Below are positions 25,064 through 34,954 of a stretch of DNA of 64,000 bases, one piece after another. This DNA comes from Caryophanales bacterium UBA4682. Lineage in GTDB: Bacteria > Bacillota_I > Bacilli_A > RFN20 > CAG-288. The notes beneath the pieces were generated by a model. The model worked only from the letters and a program-made list of their open reading frames with translations. It searched no databases and was not told the origin of the DNA. How positions within the stretch are numbered: position 1 is the stretch's first letter; each line of letters opens with the position of its first letter. The position numbers and the translations under genes are program-made. Location of the stretch: contig DHKY01000004.1 of the NCBI GenBank assembly GCA_002404995.1, positions 88,613 through 152,612 of the forward strand, in the 5' to 3' direction.

Positions 25064-26145
25064 TTAGTGACCATCTAATCCAAAGTAAGTAACTGAGCCA
25101 AGCATTGCCCCATTGAGTAGAACTTCATTTGAGCCGCTGTCTTGCCAACCATAGTTCACAATATAATAAAATGAACTTGGATGAGGGCCAGTACCATATC
25201 GTTGGAATCCATAACAAGTTACAGCATGATTTATTCTTGACCCATCGGATGCTTCATGCTGCCAAATAGAATAACAGGATGTTCCTTGCTAAGCTCATTC
25301 TGAATCCCATAATCCAGAAGACCATAACCAGCCGACCCTTTTATATTGAACTCTTTACAATATTTGTTCAAAGTGTCTGCAACCTCTTTACCCCAAGAGC
25401 TTGCTTTTCCCGCAATAGAAACTAATTTATCTTTGAGATTGGAATTAGGATCATATACTTCCTTAGTATCATTAAGTTGTCCATTTGAATCCAGATAACT
25501 ATTCGGAATTAAACTTTTATCAACTGTTTTGTACCAATAATAAAGAACAATCGAAGCGGCAACATATCCGCAGGATCCTTCATGATTTTTTGGATATTTT
25601 GCATCTCGAATATATTGATAGTTATCAATATAAAAATTATGATCAACAACAACGGACTGAGTCAAAATATTATTACTTTCATTTGAATCTTTAGAAGAAG
25701 ATAATCGCAGCACAGATAATTTTTCGTCAAATTCTTTCTGCGTTTCCTCCATGTAACTGAGAGAATAGCTTTGCCCCTCTTGGCAAGAATAAAAAACGCC
25801 ATCTTTTTTATAATAATACTCTAAAGGACCAAAATAATAATTCTCTCTATCATTTAAAAACTCATATGGGGAAACCATCGTAGACGATTTTTCAATAATT
25901 TTTCCACTGATAGAATCACAAATGCTGAAACCACAGTTTATTCCTTGAACAATATAGAAAACATTGCCATCAAGGTCTGTTAAATTGTACACATTGGAAC
26001 CAAGGTTAGAAATATTTTGATCTTGAGAAGTCTTTATACAGCAGTTATTTGCCTGCATATTCTTATAAATCTTAGTAGAAGATTTGCCACTACAACTTAA
26101 AGATAGAGAAAAAGCGAGAATCAAACCAGCAGTAAAATGAAACAT
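25064..26145 (-). pseudogene. Papain-like cysteine protease copy 2, frameshifted
   Basis: The frame from 26145 encodes 304 aa with a signal peptide, prodomain and the catalytic Cys block (GSCGYVAASIVLYYW), all matching copy 1. Near 25254 the frame shifts after the KHP tripeptide and ends at 25231. In another frame, down to TAA at 25064, the missing part is intact: DGSRINHAVTCYGFQRYG, the VNYGW motif and TYFGLDGH. His and Asn of the active site are therefore lost from the translated product. The shift is a net one-base deletion modulo three compared with copy 1. It could be a recent mutation, phase variation or a sequence error. The ribosome binding site AGGAGG is intact. Confidence 0.82.
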
Positions 26146-26161
26146 ATAATTTCCTCCTGTG

Positions 26162-26620
26162 TTACTCGATTTTAATCTTTTCGAATTTTCCTTCTAATTT
26201 TTCACAATTAATATCACTAAGAAGATTGCTTGCAAAATTCACGCTGTTAAAATAGACCTTGTCATTGTAAAAAATATAGCTTCCCCAACTAGAAAGGCAT
26301 TTCCTATCATAGATACCATTTGGCAATTCAAAATAGATAGAAAGGTATTTTTCACAACTGTAGTTCTTGAACTTGCTTTTAGCAGTAACAGGGGTCGTTA
26401 CAACAACCTGATAGACAGTCTCTATAAAATCCGGATCATTAGAGAAATATTGATAATGCCCATTTTCATAGCTGTATTCCGTATTAATTTCATCAATATT
26501 AACACGCAAAACATCATGAGCCTGGAAGGGAAGAATCAGCTTTTCCCATCTTCTCCTATCGGTACCACAAGAGCAAAGAGCAAAAGAGGAAATTAAACAA
26601 AAATACAATTGTTTTTTCAT
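26162..26620 (-). CDS. Small lipoprotein A of protease cassette (copy 2)
   Basis: The 152-aa lipoprotein starts MKKQLYFCLISSFALCSC, with the lipobox at its end. It is the first gene of the copy-2 cassette and paralogous to 24003-24464. The start at 26620 is chosen because the TATAAT box ends 6 nt before it and a standard signal peptide follows; an upstream ATG at 26638 would lie before the transcription start. No ribosome binding site is present at proper spacing. Function is unknown; it is exported and anchored beside a secreted protease. Confidence 0.75.
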   Translation of the reverse strand: MKKQLYFCLISSFALCSCGTDRRRWEKLILPFQAHDVLRVNIDEINTEYSYENGHYQYFSNDPDFIETVYQVVVTTPVTAKSKFKNYSCEKYLSIYFELPNGIYDRKCLSSWGSYIFYNDKVYFNSVNFASNLLSDINCEKLEGKFEKIKIE

Positions 26621-26626
26621 ACTCCC

Positions 26627-26654
26627 ATTATAGACCATAAAAATATCATGTCAA
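26627..26654 (-). promoter_or_regulatory. Near-consensus promoter giving a leaderless cassette mRNA
   Basis: A perfect TTGACA (26654-26649), a 16-bp spacer and a perfect TATAAT (26632-26627) are present. The ATG of lipoprotein A is 6 nt after the -10, so the first transcribed base should be at or next to the start codon. Confidence 0.8.
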
Positions 26655-26735
26655 GGTTCTCGCGATGCTCATAAATCTGCTTTTAAGACTCGTTGTTATA
26701 AAATAAGAATTTCGGTTTTACTAACTATTCGAAAT

Positions 26736-26774
26736 AAAAAAGCCATCTGATTCAGCTCAGGAACCAAATGGCTT
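26736..26774 (-). terminator. Terminator of the rpoBC/tRNA-Gly transcript
   Basis: AAGCCAT and ATGGCTT close a long imperfect stem (inner pairing TTGGTTC with GAATCAG) followed by Ts on the minus strand. It lies 10 nt beyond the tRNA 3' end. Confidence 0.8.
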
Positions 26775-26784
26775 AATTTCATAT

Positions 26785-26858
26785 TGGAGCGGCCAACGGG
26801 AATCGAACCCGCGTCTTCACCTTGGGAAGGTGAGGTTCTGCCACTGAACAATGGCCGC
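26785..26858 (-). tRNA. tRNA-Gly, anticodon CCC
   Basis: A full cloverleaf is readable on the minus strand. The acceptor stem is GCGGCCA with TGGCCGC, the D-arm contains TTCAGTGG, the anticodon stem TCACC/GGTGA encloses the loop TTCCCAA (anticodon CCC, reading GGG), the T-arm has GGGTTCGATTCCC, and CCA is encoded. It lies just after rpoC and is probably cut out of the same transcript. Confidence 0.93.
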
Positions 26859-26862
26859 AGAA

Positions 26863-26885
26863 CGGAAGGCCTATTCAGCCTTCCG
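26863..26885 (-). other. Intercistronic hairpin between rpoC and tRNA-Gly
   Basis: CGGAAGGC pairs with GCCTTCCG around a 7-nt loop, with no T-run. It separates the rpoC stop from the tRNA and may guide RNA processing. The arms repeat those of the hairpin at 9845-9876. Confidence 0.65.
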
Positions 26886-26896
26886 GTCGGAACTAA

Positions 26897-29800
26897 TTAC
26901 TTATTGTCCTGATTGAGCGGATAGGATTCTTCGTCATCGATATGCGGAGCCTGCTCCGGAATATCGTTTCCATCTTCATCGACTGGAATCAAAGGTTCGA
27001 TACCAGTGCCTGCCGGAATCAGCTTACCAATCATGACATTTTCCTTCAGACCACGGAGATAATCGACTTTGCCTTTGATGGCAGCATCGGTTAAGACAGC
27101 AGTAGTCTGCTGGAAGGATGCAGCAGAGAGGAAGGACTCGGCTTCAAGAGCAGCCTTGGTGATACCAAGGATAATCGGGTGTCCGACAGCCGGATTGCCG
27201 GCATGGGCAAGGACAGCCTCGTTCGCCTTTGTGAAGTCGACATCCGTGACCTTCTGGCCAGGGAGAAGTCCCTTGCAGTCACCCGGATTGATAATGGAGA
27301 GACGATTTGTCCTCTGACGGACAATAATCTCCAGATGCTTATCGGAAATATCGGAACCGCCGTCTTTCTTGTAGACTTTCTTGACTTCGGAAATGATGTA
27401 TTTCCGGACAGTGGCAAGATCAGCACAAGCAAGAAGGTCTTTCGTATCGATATAGCCCTTAGTTAACGGCTGACCAGCTTTGACCTTATCGCCTTCGGCA
27501 ACAATCTTCGTTGCACCCGGATAAGAGAGATAAGTCTGTTCTTCCAGATCATTGCTGACCGTGAACTGAGAACGAGAACCGACAGCTTCGACTTTCGTGA
27601 CAACACCGGCAATGTTGGTGATGAGAGCTAAGTCTTTGGTCTTCGGATGACGGGCTTCCAGTAAGTCCTGGACTCGCGGAAGACCGGTCGTAATATCCTG
27701 CTGACCTGCAATACCACCATTGTGGAAGTTCTTCAAAGTCAACTGAGTGCCTGGTTCACCGATAGACTGGGCAGCCATGATACCGACAGTATCGCCGATA
27801 GTGGCAAGCTTACCAGTTGCAAGGTTACGGCCGTAGCACTTGACACAGATGCCTTCCTTGGCTTCGCAAGTAAGGACCGAACGGATTTCGAGAGATTTAT
27901 AGCCAGCATTGACAATCTTCTTGGCGATTTCCTCATCCATGCATTCATCCTTAGAAGCGATGATTTCACCGGTCTTAGGATCAACAACATCATGCCTCGG
28001 GAAACGGCCGACAAGACGATCATAGAAGGAAGCAATAAGCGTTCCATCCTCAGATTTGATTTCTTCGACAATCCTGCCGTGGTCGCAGTGGCAGTCTTCC
28101 TCACGGATGACAACAGAATGTGCGACATCGACAAGACGACGGGTAAGATAACCAGAGTCTGCAGTCTTAAGTGCCGTATCGGAACCGTTCTTACGGGTAC
28201 CATGAGTAGAGGAGAAGTACTCGGAAACAGAGAAGCCTTCCGAGAAGCAAGAAGTAATCGGAACCTCGATAGCATCACCATTGGCTTTCTGCGGAAGACC
28301 TTTCCTTCCGATCAGCTGCCTGTAGTTGTTCGTGGAACCACGGGCACCGGATTCCATCATCCTGAACCTCGGGTTACGCGGAGATTCGGCCCTACGATCT
28401 TTCAACAGCTTCCTCATCGGACCTTTCTTCGTAGTAAGGAAGTTCCAAGTATCGACAACAGCCTGGTGACGTTCAGCTTCTGTTAAGAAACCTTCATCAT
28501 AGGCTTCGTCAAGTTCATCGACCTTTGCCTGAGTCTGCTTGTAAAGTTCATCACGTCCTTTGAGCGGGACCATATCATCAAGGGAGACAGTAAGACCAGA
28601 CTTCGTACAATAATCGAATCCCTGGTTCTTGAATAAGTCCATGATGTGGGCAGTACGAAGAGCATCTTCATGATAGTGGTGGAAGATTTTTGCAATCCTC
28701 TTCTTAATACGGCCTTTATCAATCGGAGAACGAAGCGGCTGTAAGTGACAATATTCCTTTAATGGATCAAAGTCATCATCCGCTTTGAAAGCTCCGTTTT
28801 TAACGACATAGTCGTAAGCTTCCTTGACAGTAACGAAGAAGCTTTCCGGAGTAGATTCGAAGTTAGCGGAATAGTCTTTGTCTGCTGTTTCGCTGTTCTT
28901 GAACGGGAAGTTAATGAACGGGAATTCGTCTGGGAAGATGGAATTGAAGATGAGTTTTCCAACCGTGGTGAGAAGATAGGCATTATTCTGACGCTGGGAG
29001 AAGCCTTCCTTCTTCAAGCTACGGCCCGGAACATAGATACGGGTATGAAGAGAAATCTTCTTGTTCTGATAAGCAAGAATTGCAGTATCCGGATCAGAGA
29101 ACACCTTGCCTTCATACTGTTCATAGGAACGATACTTTTCAGCAACATCCTGCTGACCCCGTTTCCTATAGTACTTATAGTACCTCTCATCAAGAGCGAT
29201 ATCGTCCTCGAGAGTAAGGTAGTAGTTTCCGTAAATCCTATCCTGAGACGGGACACAGATTGGTTGACCATCACTTGGCTTTAAGATGTTCCGGCTAGCT
29301 AACCTTAAGACCCTAGCTTCTGCCTGAGCCTGGCGGGAAAGCGGAACATGGACTGCCATCTGGTCACCATCGAAGTCGGCGTTAAATCCAGGGCAGACAA
29401 GCGGATGCAAACGAATAGCCTTGCCTTGGATCAGAATCGGCTTGAAGGCCTGGATACCAAGACGGTGAAGGGTCGGTGCACGGTTAAGCAGAACCGGATG
29501 ATCCTTGCAGACTTCTTCGATAGCATCATAAACGCGTGGATCGCGTTTGGTGATAAGATCATCAGCCTGACGTTGTGAAGAAACCGGATTCTTGCACTTA
29601 GTCCTTAAATAGTTGGCAATGAAAGGACGGAAAAGCTGAACAGCCATTTCACGCGGAAGACCGCATTCGTCCCTATTGAGAGTCGGTCCGACAGCAATGA
29701 CAGAACGTCCGGAATAATCGACACGTTTGCCAAGAAGGTTCTGACGGAAACGTCCCTGTTTTCCTTTCAGCTTAGTGCTTAAGGACTGAAGGACATTGCC

Positions 29801-30907
29801 ATTGATATTGGTCTGCGGCTTGGAACGATGTTCGTTATCGATTAAAGCATCGACAGCATCCTGTAACCTACGTTTTTCGTTCCTTAACCTGACGGTCGGA
29901 GCGTGCTGTTTAATCTGATCTTTAAGACGGTTGTTCTTAATGATAACAGAACGATAAAGGTCGTTCCTATCCGATAAGGCAAAACGTCCGCCATCCAGCA
30001 TAGTCCTCGGACGAAGATCCGGTGGAATAACAGGAAGGACAGTCAAAACCATCCATTCCGGTTTTAATCCAGATTTCTTGAAAGACTCTAAGACATCAAG
30101 ACGTTTGATGGCCTTGATACGTTTCTGATTCTTTTCGCCAGTGGAAGCACGAAGCTCTTCCTCGACATCATTGATTTCCTTGTCGAGGTCGATTCCCTGA
30201 AGAAGTTTCTGAACCGCTTCGGCACCAGTGCCGAACTCGCAGTTCAGATATCGGGTGATGAAACGGGCAACCGTGATGAAATCAAACGGCTGACGGACAT
30301 CATTCCTGACATGGATAAACTGATTTGCACTGACAAAGGCAGGATCACCGTCCTTCACTAAGCCAGCACCGATGATTTCCTCACGGATTACATCCGGGAA
30401 AAGCTTACGGGCAGTTGTCTCATCAAGAACCCTACGGGAAGTCAGAATCTTAGAAATACCAGGATTAATGACAATACGAGAAACGAAGTAAATGACTTCC
30501 TCAAGCTGTTTAGGCGGGATGCCAAGGACAAGGCCCATCTTGGATGGGCTGCCTTTTGCATACCAGCTATGAGCGCAGGGAACCGCAAGGCTGATATAGC
30601 CCATGCGTTCCCGGCGGACAGCTTTAACAGTAACTTCGACACCGCATTTTTCGCAAATCTTACCAGCACAGGAGGCTTTCTTGTATTTTCCGCAACGGCA
30701 CTGATAGTCCTTGACCGGACCGAAGATTTCTTCGGCAAAGAGGCCCTGCGGCTCTGGTTTAAGCGAACGATAGTTGATGGTTTCGTATTTGGTGACTTCG
30801 TATTTGCTCTTATCATCGCCAGGCTTCTGGATACCCGACCAGCCTTTGATCTGCTCTGGGCTGGCAAGTCCAATCTTGATCGAATGAAGTTTGTTCAGTT
30901 CAAACAT
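26897..30907 (-). CDS. rpoC: RNA polymerase beta' subunit
   Basis: The 1336-aa catalytic subunit of RNA polymerase has the N-terminal zinc site (CRCGKYKKASCAGKICEKCG, about 70-90), the active-site NADFDGDQMAVH near residue 510 that binds the catalytic magnesium, and the conserved C-terminal GEPGTQLTL trigger-loop region. A strong AAGGGGGT site precedes the ATG. The gap to rpoB is 14 nt, so both are co-transcribed. The C-terminus is acidic. After it comes a tRNA instead of the rpsL-rpsG genes often found here in Bacillota. Confidence 0.98.
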   Translation of the reverse strand: MFELNKLHSIKIGLASPEQIKGWSGIQKPGDDKSKYEVTKYETINYRSLKPEPQGLFAEEIFGPVKDYQCRCGKYKKASCAGKICEKCGVEVTVKAVRRERMGYISLAVPCAHSWYAKGSPSKMGLVLGIPPKQLEEVIYFVSRIVINPGISKILTSRRVLDETTARKLFPDVIREEIIGAGLVKDGDPAFVSANQFIHVRNDVRQPFDFITVARFITRYLNCEFGTGAEAVQKLLQGIDLDKEINDVEEELRASTGEKNQKRIKAIKRLDVLESFKKSGLKPEWMVLTVLPVIPPDLRPRTMLDGGRFALSDRNDLYRSVIIKNNRLKDQIKQHAPTVRLRNEKRRLQDAVDALIDNEHRSKPQTNINGNVLQSLSTKLKGKQGRFRQNLLGKRVDYSGRSVIAVGPTLNRDECGLPREMAVQLFRPFIANYLRTKCKNPVSSQRQADDLITKRDPRVYDAIEEVCKDHPVLLNRAPTLHRLGIQAFKPILIQGKAIRLHPLVCPGFNADFDGDQMAVHVPLSRQAQAEARVLRLASRNILKPSDGQPICVPSQDRIYGNYYLTLEDDIALDERYYKYYRKRGQQDVAEKYRSYEQYEGKVFSDPDTAILAYQNKKISLHTRIYVPGRSLKKEGFSQRQNNAYLLTTVGKLIFNSIFPDEFPFINFPFKNSETADKDYSANFESTPESFFVTVKEAYDYVVKNGAFKADDDFDPLKEYCHLQPLRSPIDKGRIKKRIAKIFHHYHEDALRTAHIMDLFKNQGFDYCTKSGLTVSLDDMVPLKGRDELYKQTQAKVDELDEAYDEGFLTEAERHQAVVDTWNFLTTKKGPMRKLLKDRRAESPRNPRFRMMESGARGSTNNYRQLIGRKGLPQKANGDAIEVPITSCFSEGFSVSEYFSSTHGTRKNGSDTALKTADSGYLTRRLVDVAHSVVIREEDCHCDHGRIVEEIKSEDGTLIASFYDRLVGRFPRHDVVDPKTGEIIASKDECMDEEIAKKIVNAGYKSLEIRSVLTCEAKEGICVKCYGRNLATGKLATIGDTVGIMAAQSIGEPGTQLTLKNFHNGGIAGQQDITTGLPRVQDLLEARHPKTKDLALITNIAGVVTKVEAVGSRSQFTVSNDLEEQTYLSYPGATKIVAEGDKVKAGQPLTKGYIDTKDLLACADLATVRKYIISEVKKVYKKDGGSDISDKHLEIIVRQRTNRLSIINPGDCKGLLPGQKVTDVDFTKANEAVLAHAGNPAVGHPIILGITKAALEAESFLSAASFQQTTAVLTDAAIKGKVDYLRGLKENVMIGKLIPAGTGIEPLIPVDEDGNDIPEQAPHIDDEESYPLNQDNK

Positions 30908-30921
30908 GATTCGGTACCCCC

Positions 30922-33900
30922 TTAGTTGTTTTCGTCACCATCATCTGGAGCGTTTTCGCTTTCAGCATGCTGGTTGTCTTCAAGCGGTTCATTGGCAGGG
31001 ATATCGATATCCTTGACAAAGCCGTTATGGGCATCTTCCCTATCAGACTCCCTGTCTTTTTTGGTATCCATCGTCCTGATCTGGTGATGGATCCTGCGGG
31101 AAGTCTTCTCTGCCTCTTCAGCAATCGTATTGAGGTTGATTTCCTTATTCGTATCATCATAGAGGGAAACATTGATAGCAAGACCCTGGAGTTCCTTAAA
31201 GAGAACACGAGTAGATTCCGGCCTGTTCGGATGCGGAATCGGTTCATCTTTCAGGATGGCTTCGTAAGTCTGGTTACGGCCGACCCTATCATCTGATTTG
31301 ATAGTGAGCATTTCCTGAAGGGTGTAAGCAGCACCATAGGCTTCCAGTGCCCAGACTTCCATTTCGCCGAAACGCTGACCGCCTTTCTGGGCTTTACCAG
31401 ATAACGGCTGCTGTGTGACTAAGGAATAAGGTCCGATAGCACGGGCGTGGATCTTATCTTCGACCATGTGGTCAAGCTTAATCCTGTACCTGACACCGAC
31501 AGCGATACGGGAATCAAAAGGTTCACCGGTCTGTCCATCATAGAGGACCGTCTTACCATCGCTATCGATTCCGGCTTTCTGCCTGAAGTCAGCAATTTCT
31601 TCATTGGAAGCACCATCGAAGACAGGAGTAGAGACTTTCACTCCGAGTTTCTTACAAGCATAACCGAGCTGGACTTCCAAAACTTGACCGATGTTCCTAC
31701 GAGAAGGAACGCCCATCGGGGATAACCTGATATCAACTGGAGTGCCATCGGGCAAATAAGGCCTATCTTCAACAGGAAGGACACGGGAGATAACACCCTT
31801 GTTTCCGTGACGGCCAGACCTCTTGTCGCCGACCTGGATCTTACGTTTCTGAACGATGTAAACAGTTGCAGATTCTAAGACATCCGGCGGAAGTTCATCG
31901 CCTTTCTCACGGCTGAAGGTCTTGACATCTAAGACAATACCTTCACCGCCATGCGGAACCTTCAAAGAGGTATCTTTATCATCTTCGCTCTTGGAAGAGA
32001 AGATGGAACGAAGAAGAGCATCGTTGGAATTGACGTTTTCATCTTCACCCTTAGGAGTCGTCTTACCGACAAGGATATCACCTTCAGAAACTTCGGTTCC
32101 AGGAAGGACAAAGCCATGCTCATCAAGATAAGCTTTCTTTTCATCCGCAAGATTCGGAACATCACGGGTAAACTCTTCCTGACCGACTTTAGTCTTACGG
32201 CGTTCAACCGTATATTCTTCGATGATAAGGTTGGTGAAGAGATCATCAGAAACGCAGCGCTTGGAAATAGCGACAGCGTCCTCGTAGTTATAACCATGCC
32301 AGGTGGTGAAAGCAATCAGAACATTCTGTCCTAAGGCTAACTCTCCATGGTCCATAGAGGAACCATCGGCAATAATCTGTCCTGCTTTGACTCTATCGCC
32401 AGGTTTGACAATCGGAGTCTGGTTGATGCAGGTACGTTTATTAGAGCGGACAAACTTATGGAGATGGTAGGTAATATCGCATTCTGGTTTCCTGACCGGC
32501 TGTCCATTGACGGAAACAGGAATCGAATACTCATCGATTTCCTGGTATGGATCCTGATGGACAACAATCTTTGTGCCATCAGCATAGGTCACGACACCAT
32601 CATGGAGGCAAAGTAAAGCTTCGCCAGAATCATGGGCGATCTTGTCTTCCCTACCAGTTCCGACAAACGGAGCCTCTGGATGAAGAAGCGGAAGTGCCTG
32701 ACGTTGCCTGTTGGAGCCCATCAATGCACGCTTACCATCATCGTTTTCAAGGAACGGAATACAAGCAGCAGCGATAGAAACAATCTGCTTCGGAGAAGCA
32801 TCGATTAAATCGCACTCCGTTGCTTTGCAAAGGATATATTCACCATCTTTACGGGCGGAAACGACATCATCTAAGATCTTGTTGGTCTTCTCATCAACGT
32901 TGACGTTTGCCTGAGCGATGATGTGATAGCTCTCTTCACTAGCAGTGAGCCATAAGACATGGTCAGGATTATTGTCGACGATACCATCTTTGACAAGACG
33001 GTAAGGAGTCTGAAGGAAGCCGTGTTCATCAATCTTAGCGTAGCAAGCAAGGTTAGAAATCAAACCGATGTTCTGGCCTTCCGGTGTTTCAATCGGGCAG
33101 ATACGTCCGTAGTGAGTCGGATGGACATCACGAACAGCAGAAGAAGCACGGTCACGGGTTAAACCACCACGGCCCAATGCAGAAAGACGACGTTTGTTGG
33201 TCAATTCAGCAAGCGGGTTGGTCTGATCCATGAACTGGCTGAGAGCATCCGAATTGAAGAACTGATTGACAGCACTCGTCAAAGCTTTGACATTGATAAG
33301 GGAAGAAATAGAAACGGTGTTCAGATCGTTTGTAGACCTGCGATCATGAATAGTACGTTTCCTCTTGGCAAGACCAGTACGGAACTTCTCCTGAATAAGC
33401 TCGCCGACACAACGGACACGCTTATTCGCAAGATGGTCAGTATCATCGATTTCGCCGATTCCTTCGGTAAGGTTAAGCCTATAAGATAAGGAAGCAACAA
33501 TATCCGGAATGGTGATGTAGCGGAGTTCAACCGTTAAATCCGTACCAATGATATTGGTGACCTTTTCTTGGTTTGTGTTCGGAGTATAAACCTTGACCCT
33601 GGTAACATGATTATGAGCATCAAGATCCTGGTTGCAGGAAATAGTGACAGTATACTGTTCGTTTCCTTCGAAGAAATGCTGTTTCTTTAAATCTAAGACT
33701 TCTTCAACTGTAAGAACATGACCAGCTTCAAAGACGATTTCGCCGTCTTTGCTAACCAAATCTTCCGCAAGCCTCTGGCCGGGAAGACGATTATAAACAC
33801 CGAGCTTTTCCTGAATCTTGAAACGGCCAGCCCGCCCTAAATCATAACGTTCGTTATCGAAGAAACGCTGTTTTAAGGTAAGAGCCGCCGATTCATCGGT

Positions 33901-34791
33901 GCAAGGCTCACCCGGACGAAGTTTATGGAAGATGGAAACAACTGCTTTCTTTTCACGTTCACGAGAAGACTTGCTCCTCCTGACAGGATGTTTGAGAATG
34001 GCTTTGTCAAGCCTTTCATTATGGCCGAAAAGGCCGACAACACCAGTCGAAGGTGTAGAAGCAACTCCGTCACGTCCGACAGGAAGAGTATCATCAACCA
34101 ATTCCTCAGAATCAGAAACAATACCCAAAGCCCGTAAGAAGACGAGGGCAGGAACCTTCTTTTTCTTGTCAATACGGACAGAAACCAAATCACGGTTATC
34201 GGTTAAGAATTCAAGCCAAATACCACGAGCCGGAATAATATCAGAGCCGAAAACTTCGGAATATTCTTTCTTGATATCATTCTCGTTCTTCTTTGGCATG
34301 ACTTCATCACGTTCACGGGAAACATAAGCACCCGGAGAACGGATCAACTGGCTGGCAACGCATTTTTCGGAGCCATTGACAATAAAGGTTCCAGAAGGAG
34401 TCATCCACGGGAATTTGCCCATGAAGATTTTCTCTTCCTGGATTGTTCCGTTCGGATGCTTCAGGCGAAGCGTAGTATGCAAGGCTGCAGAATATGTTAA
34501 TGCAGAGACTTTGCACTCAAAATAGTCATGTTCAGGAGCAGACCATTCAGAATCAACGAAGCTTAGTTCAGCAACGTTTTCCGTATCTGTCTCATGACCA
34601 TGAGAGTCCTTGTTCGAGTAAATTGGGAAGACGTCCTGGAAAACTTCATTAACACCAGAATCTTTGAACCAGCGGAAAGACTCCAATTGGACGTCGCAAA
34701 GGTTCGGAAGAGGAACGGCAGAGAAGGTTTTGGAGAGATCAATACGGCCGTTAGCCGTCTTCTTATACTTACTCAAATCGAATTGTTCCAT
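30922..34791 (-). CDS. rpoB: RNA polymerase beta subunit
   Basis: The 1289-aa protein is chosen to start at the ATG at 34791 (MEQFDLSKYKK), which has GAGGT 8 nt upstream; a longer frame up to 34896 lies in the attenuator region. It contains the full rifampicin cluster SQFMDQTNPLAELTNKRR. Residue 532 is Asn where E. coli has His 526, and residue 541 is Arg where the usual GPGGL has Pro (E. coli 535). The C-terminal clamp region (EMEVWALEAYGAAYTLQE) is normal. It is translated after rplL behind an attenuator-like double hairpin. Confidence 0.98.
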   Translation of the reverse strand: MEQFDLSKYKKTANGRIDLSKTFSAVPLPNLCDVQLESFRWFKDSGVNEVFQDVFPIYSNKDSHGHETDTENVAELSFVDSEWSAPEHDYFECKVSALTYSAALHTTLRLKHPNGTIQEEKIFMGKFPWMTPSGTFIVNGSEKCVASQLIRSPGAYVSRERDEVMPKKNENDIKKEYSEVFGSDIIPARGIWLEFLTDNRDLVSVRIDKKKKVPALVFLRALGIVSDSEELVDDTLPVGRDGVASTPSTGVVGLFGHNERLDKAILKHPVRRSKSSREREKKAVVSIFHKLRPGEPCTDESAALTLKQRFFDNERYDLGRAGRFKIQEKLGVYNRLPGQRLAEDLVSKDGEIVFEAGHVLTVEEVLDLKKQHFFEGNEQYTVTISCNQDLDAHNHVTRVKVYTPNTNQEKVTNIIGTDLTVELRYITIPDIVASLSYRLNLTEGIGEIDDTDHLANKRVRCVGELIQEKFRTGLAKRKRTIHDRRSTNDLNTVSISSLINVKALTSAVNQFFNSDALSQFMDQTNPLAELTNKRRLSALGRGGLTRDRASSAVRDVHPTHYGRICPIETPEGQNIGLISNLACYAKIDEHGFLQTPYRLVKDGIVDNNPDHVLWLTASEESYHIIAQANVNVDEKTNKILDDVVSARKDGEYILCKATECDLIDASPKQIVSIAAACIPFLENDDGKRALMGSNRQRQALPLLHPEAPFVGTGREDKIAHDSGEALLCLHDGVVTYADGTKIVVHQDPYQEIDEYSIPVSVNGQPVRKPECDITYHLHKFVRSNKRTCINQTPIVKPGDRVKAGQIIADGSSMDHGELALGQNVLIAFTTWHGYNYEDAVAISKRCVSDDLFTNLIIEEYTVERRKTKVGQEEFTRDVPNLADEKKAYLDEHGFVLPGTEVSEGDILVGKTTPKGEDENVNSNDALLRSIFSSKSEDDKDTSLKVPHGGEGIVLDVKTFSREKGDELPPDVLESATVYIVQKRKIQVGDKRSGRHGNKGVISRVLPVEDRPYLPDGTPVDIRLSPMGVPSRRNIGQVLEVQLGYACKKLGVKVSTPVFDGASNEEIADFRQKAGIDSDGKTVLYDGQTGEPFDSRIAVGVRYRIKLDHMVEDKIHARAIGPYSLVTQQPLSGKAQKGGQRFGEMEVWALEAYGAAYTLQEMLTIKSDDRVGRNQTYEAILKDEPIPHPNRPESTRVLFKELQGLAINVSLYDDTNKEINLNTIAEEAEKTSRRIHHQIRTMDTKKDRESDREDAHNGFVKDIDIPANEPLEDNQHAESENAPDDGDENN

Positions 34792-34855
34792 ATGATTACC
34801 TCGTGTCTTTCTTCCGCGCACAAACGGACATAAGCTGTTATAAGGATTTGAATAA

Positions 34856-34930
34856 AGGACCGAAATGTGCTCTTTTTCGGTCTTCCTTAAAGACAACTAA
34901 GCCCACCCCGCTTAAAAAGCAGGGTGGGTC
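34856..34930 (-). promoter_or_regulatory. Tandem hairpins (attenuator) between rplL and rpoB
   Basis: The first hairpin after rplL pairs GCCCACCC with GGGTGGGT plus GCTT with AAGC (34901-34929). The second pairs GACCGAAA with TTTCGGTC (about 34857-34882). Neither has a full T-run, so partial termination or pausing is likelier than a full stop. A site that lowers polymerase subunit output relative to L7/L12 is known at this position in many bacteria. Confidence 0.65.
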
Positions 34931-34954
34931 AGTGATACGTAAGCGATAATCGGA

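Noticed and set aside
27722..28486. Plus-strand 254-codon frame inside rpoC
   Set aside because: Shadow of rpoC on the opposite strand, caused by its codon use; no start signals.
34792..34896. Longer rpoB N-terminus starting at 34896
   Set aside because: It would begin inside the attenuator hairpins; the ATG at 34791 has a proper ribosome binding site and the family N-terminus.
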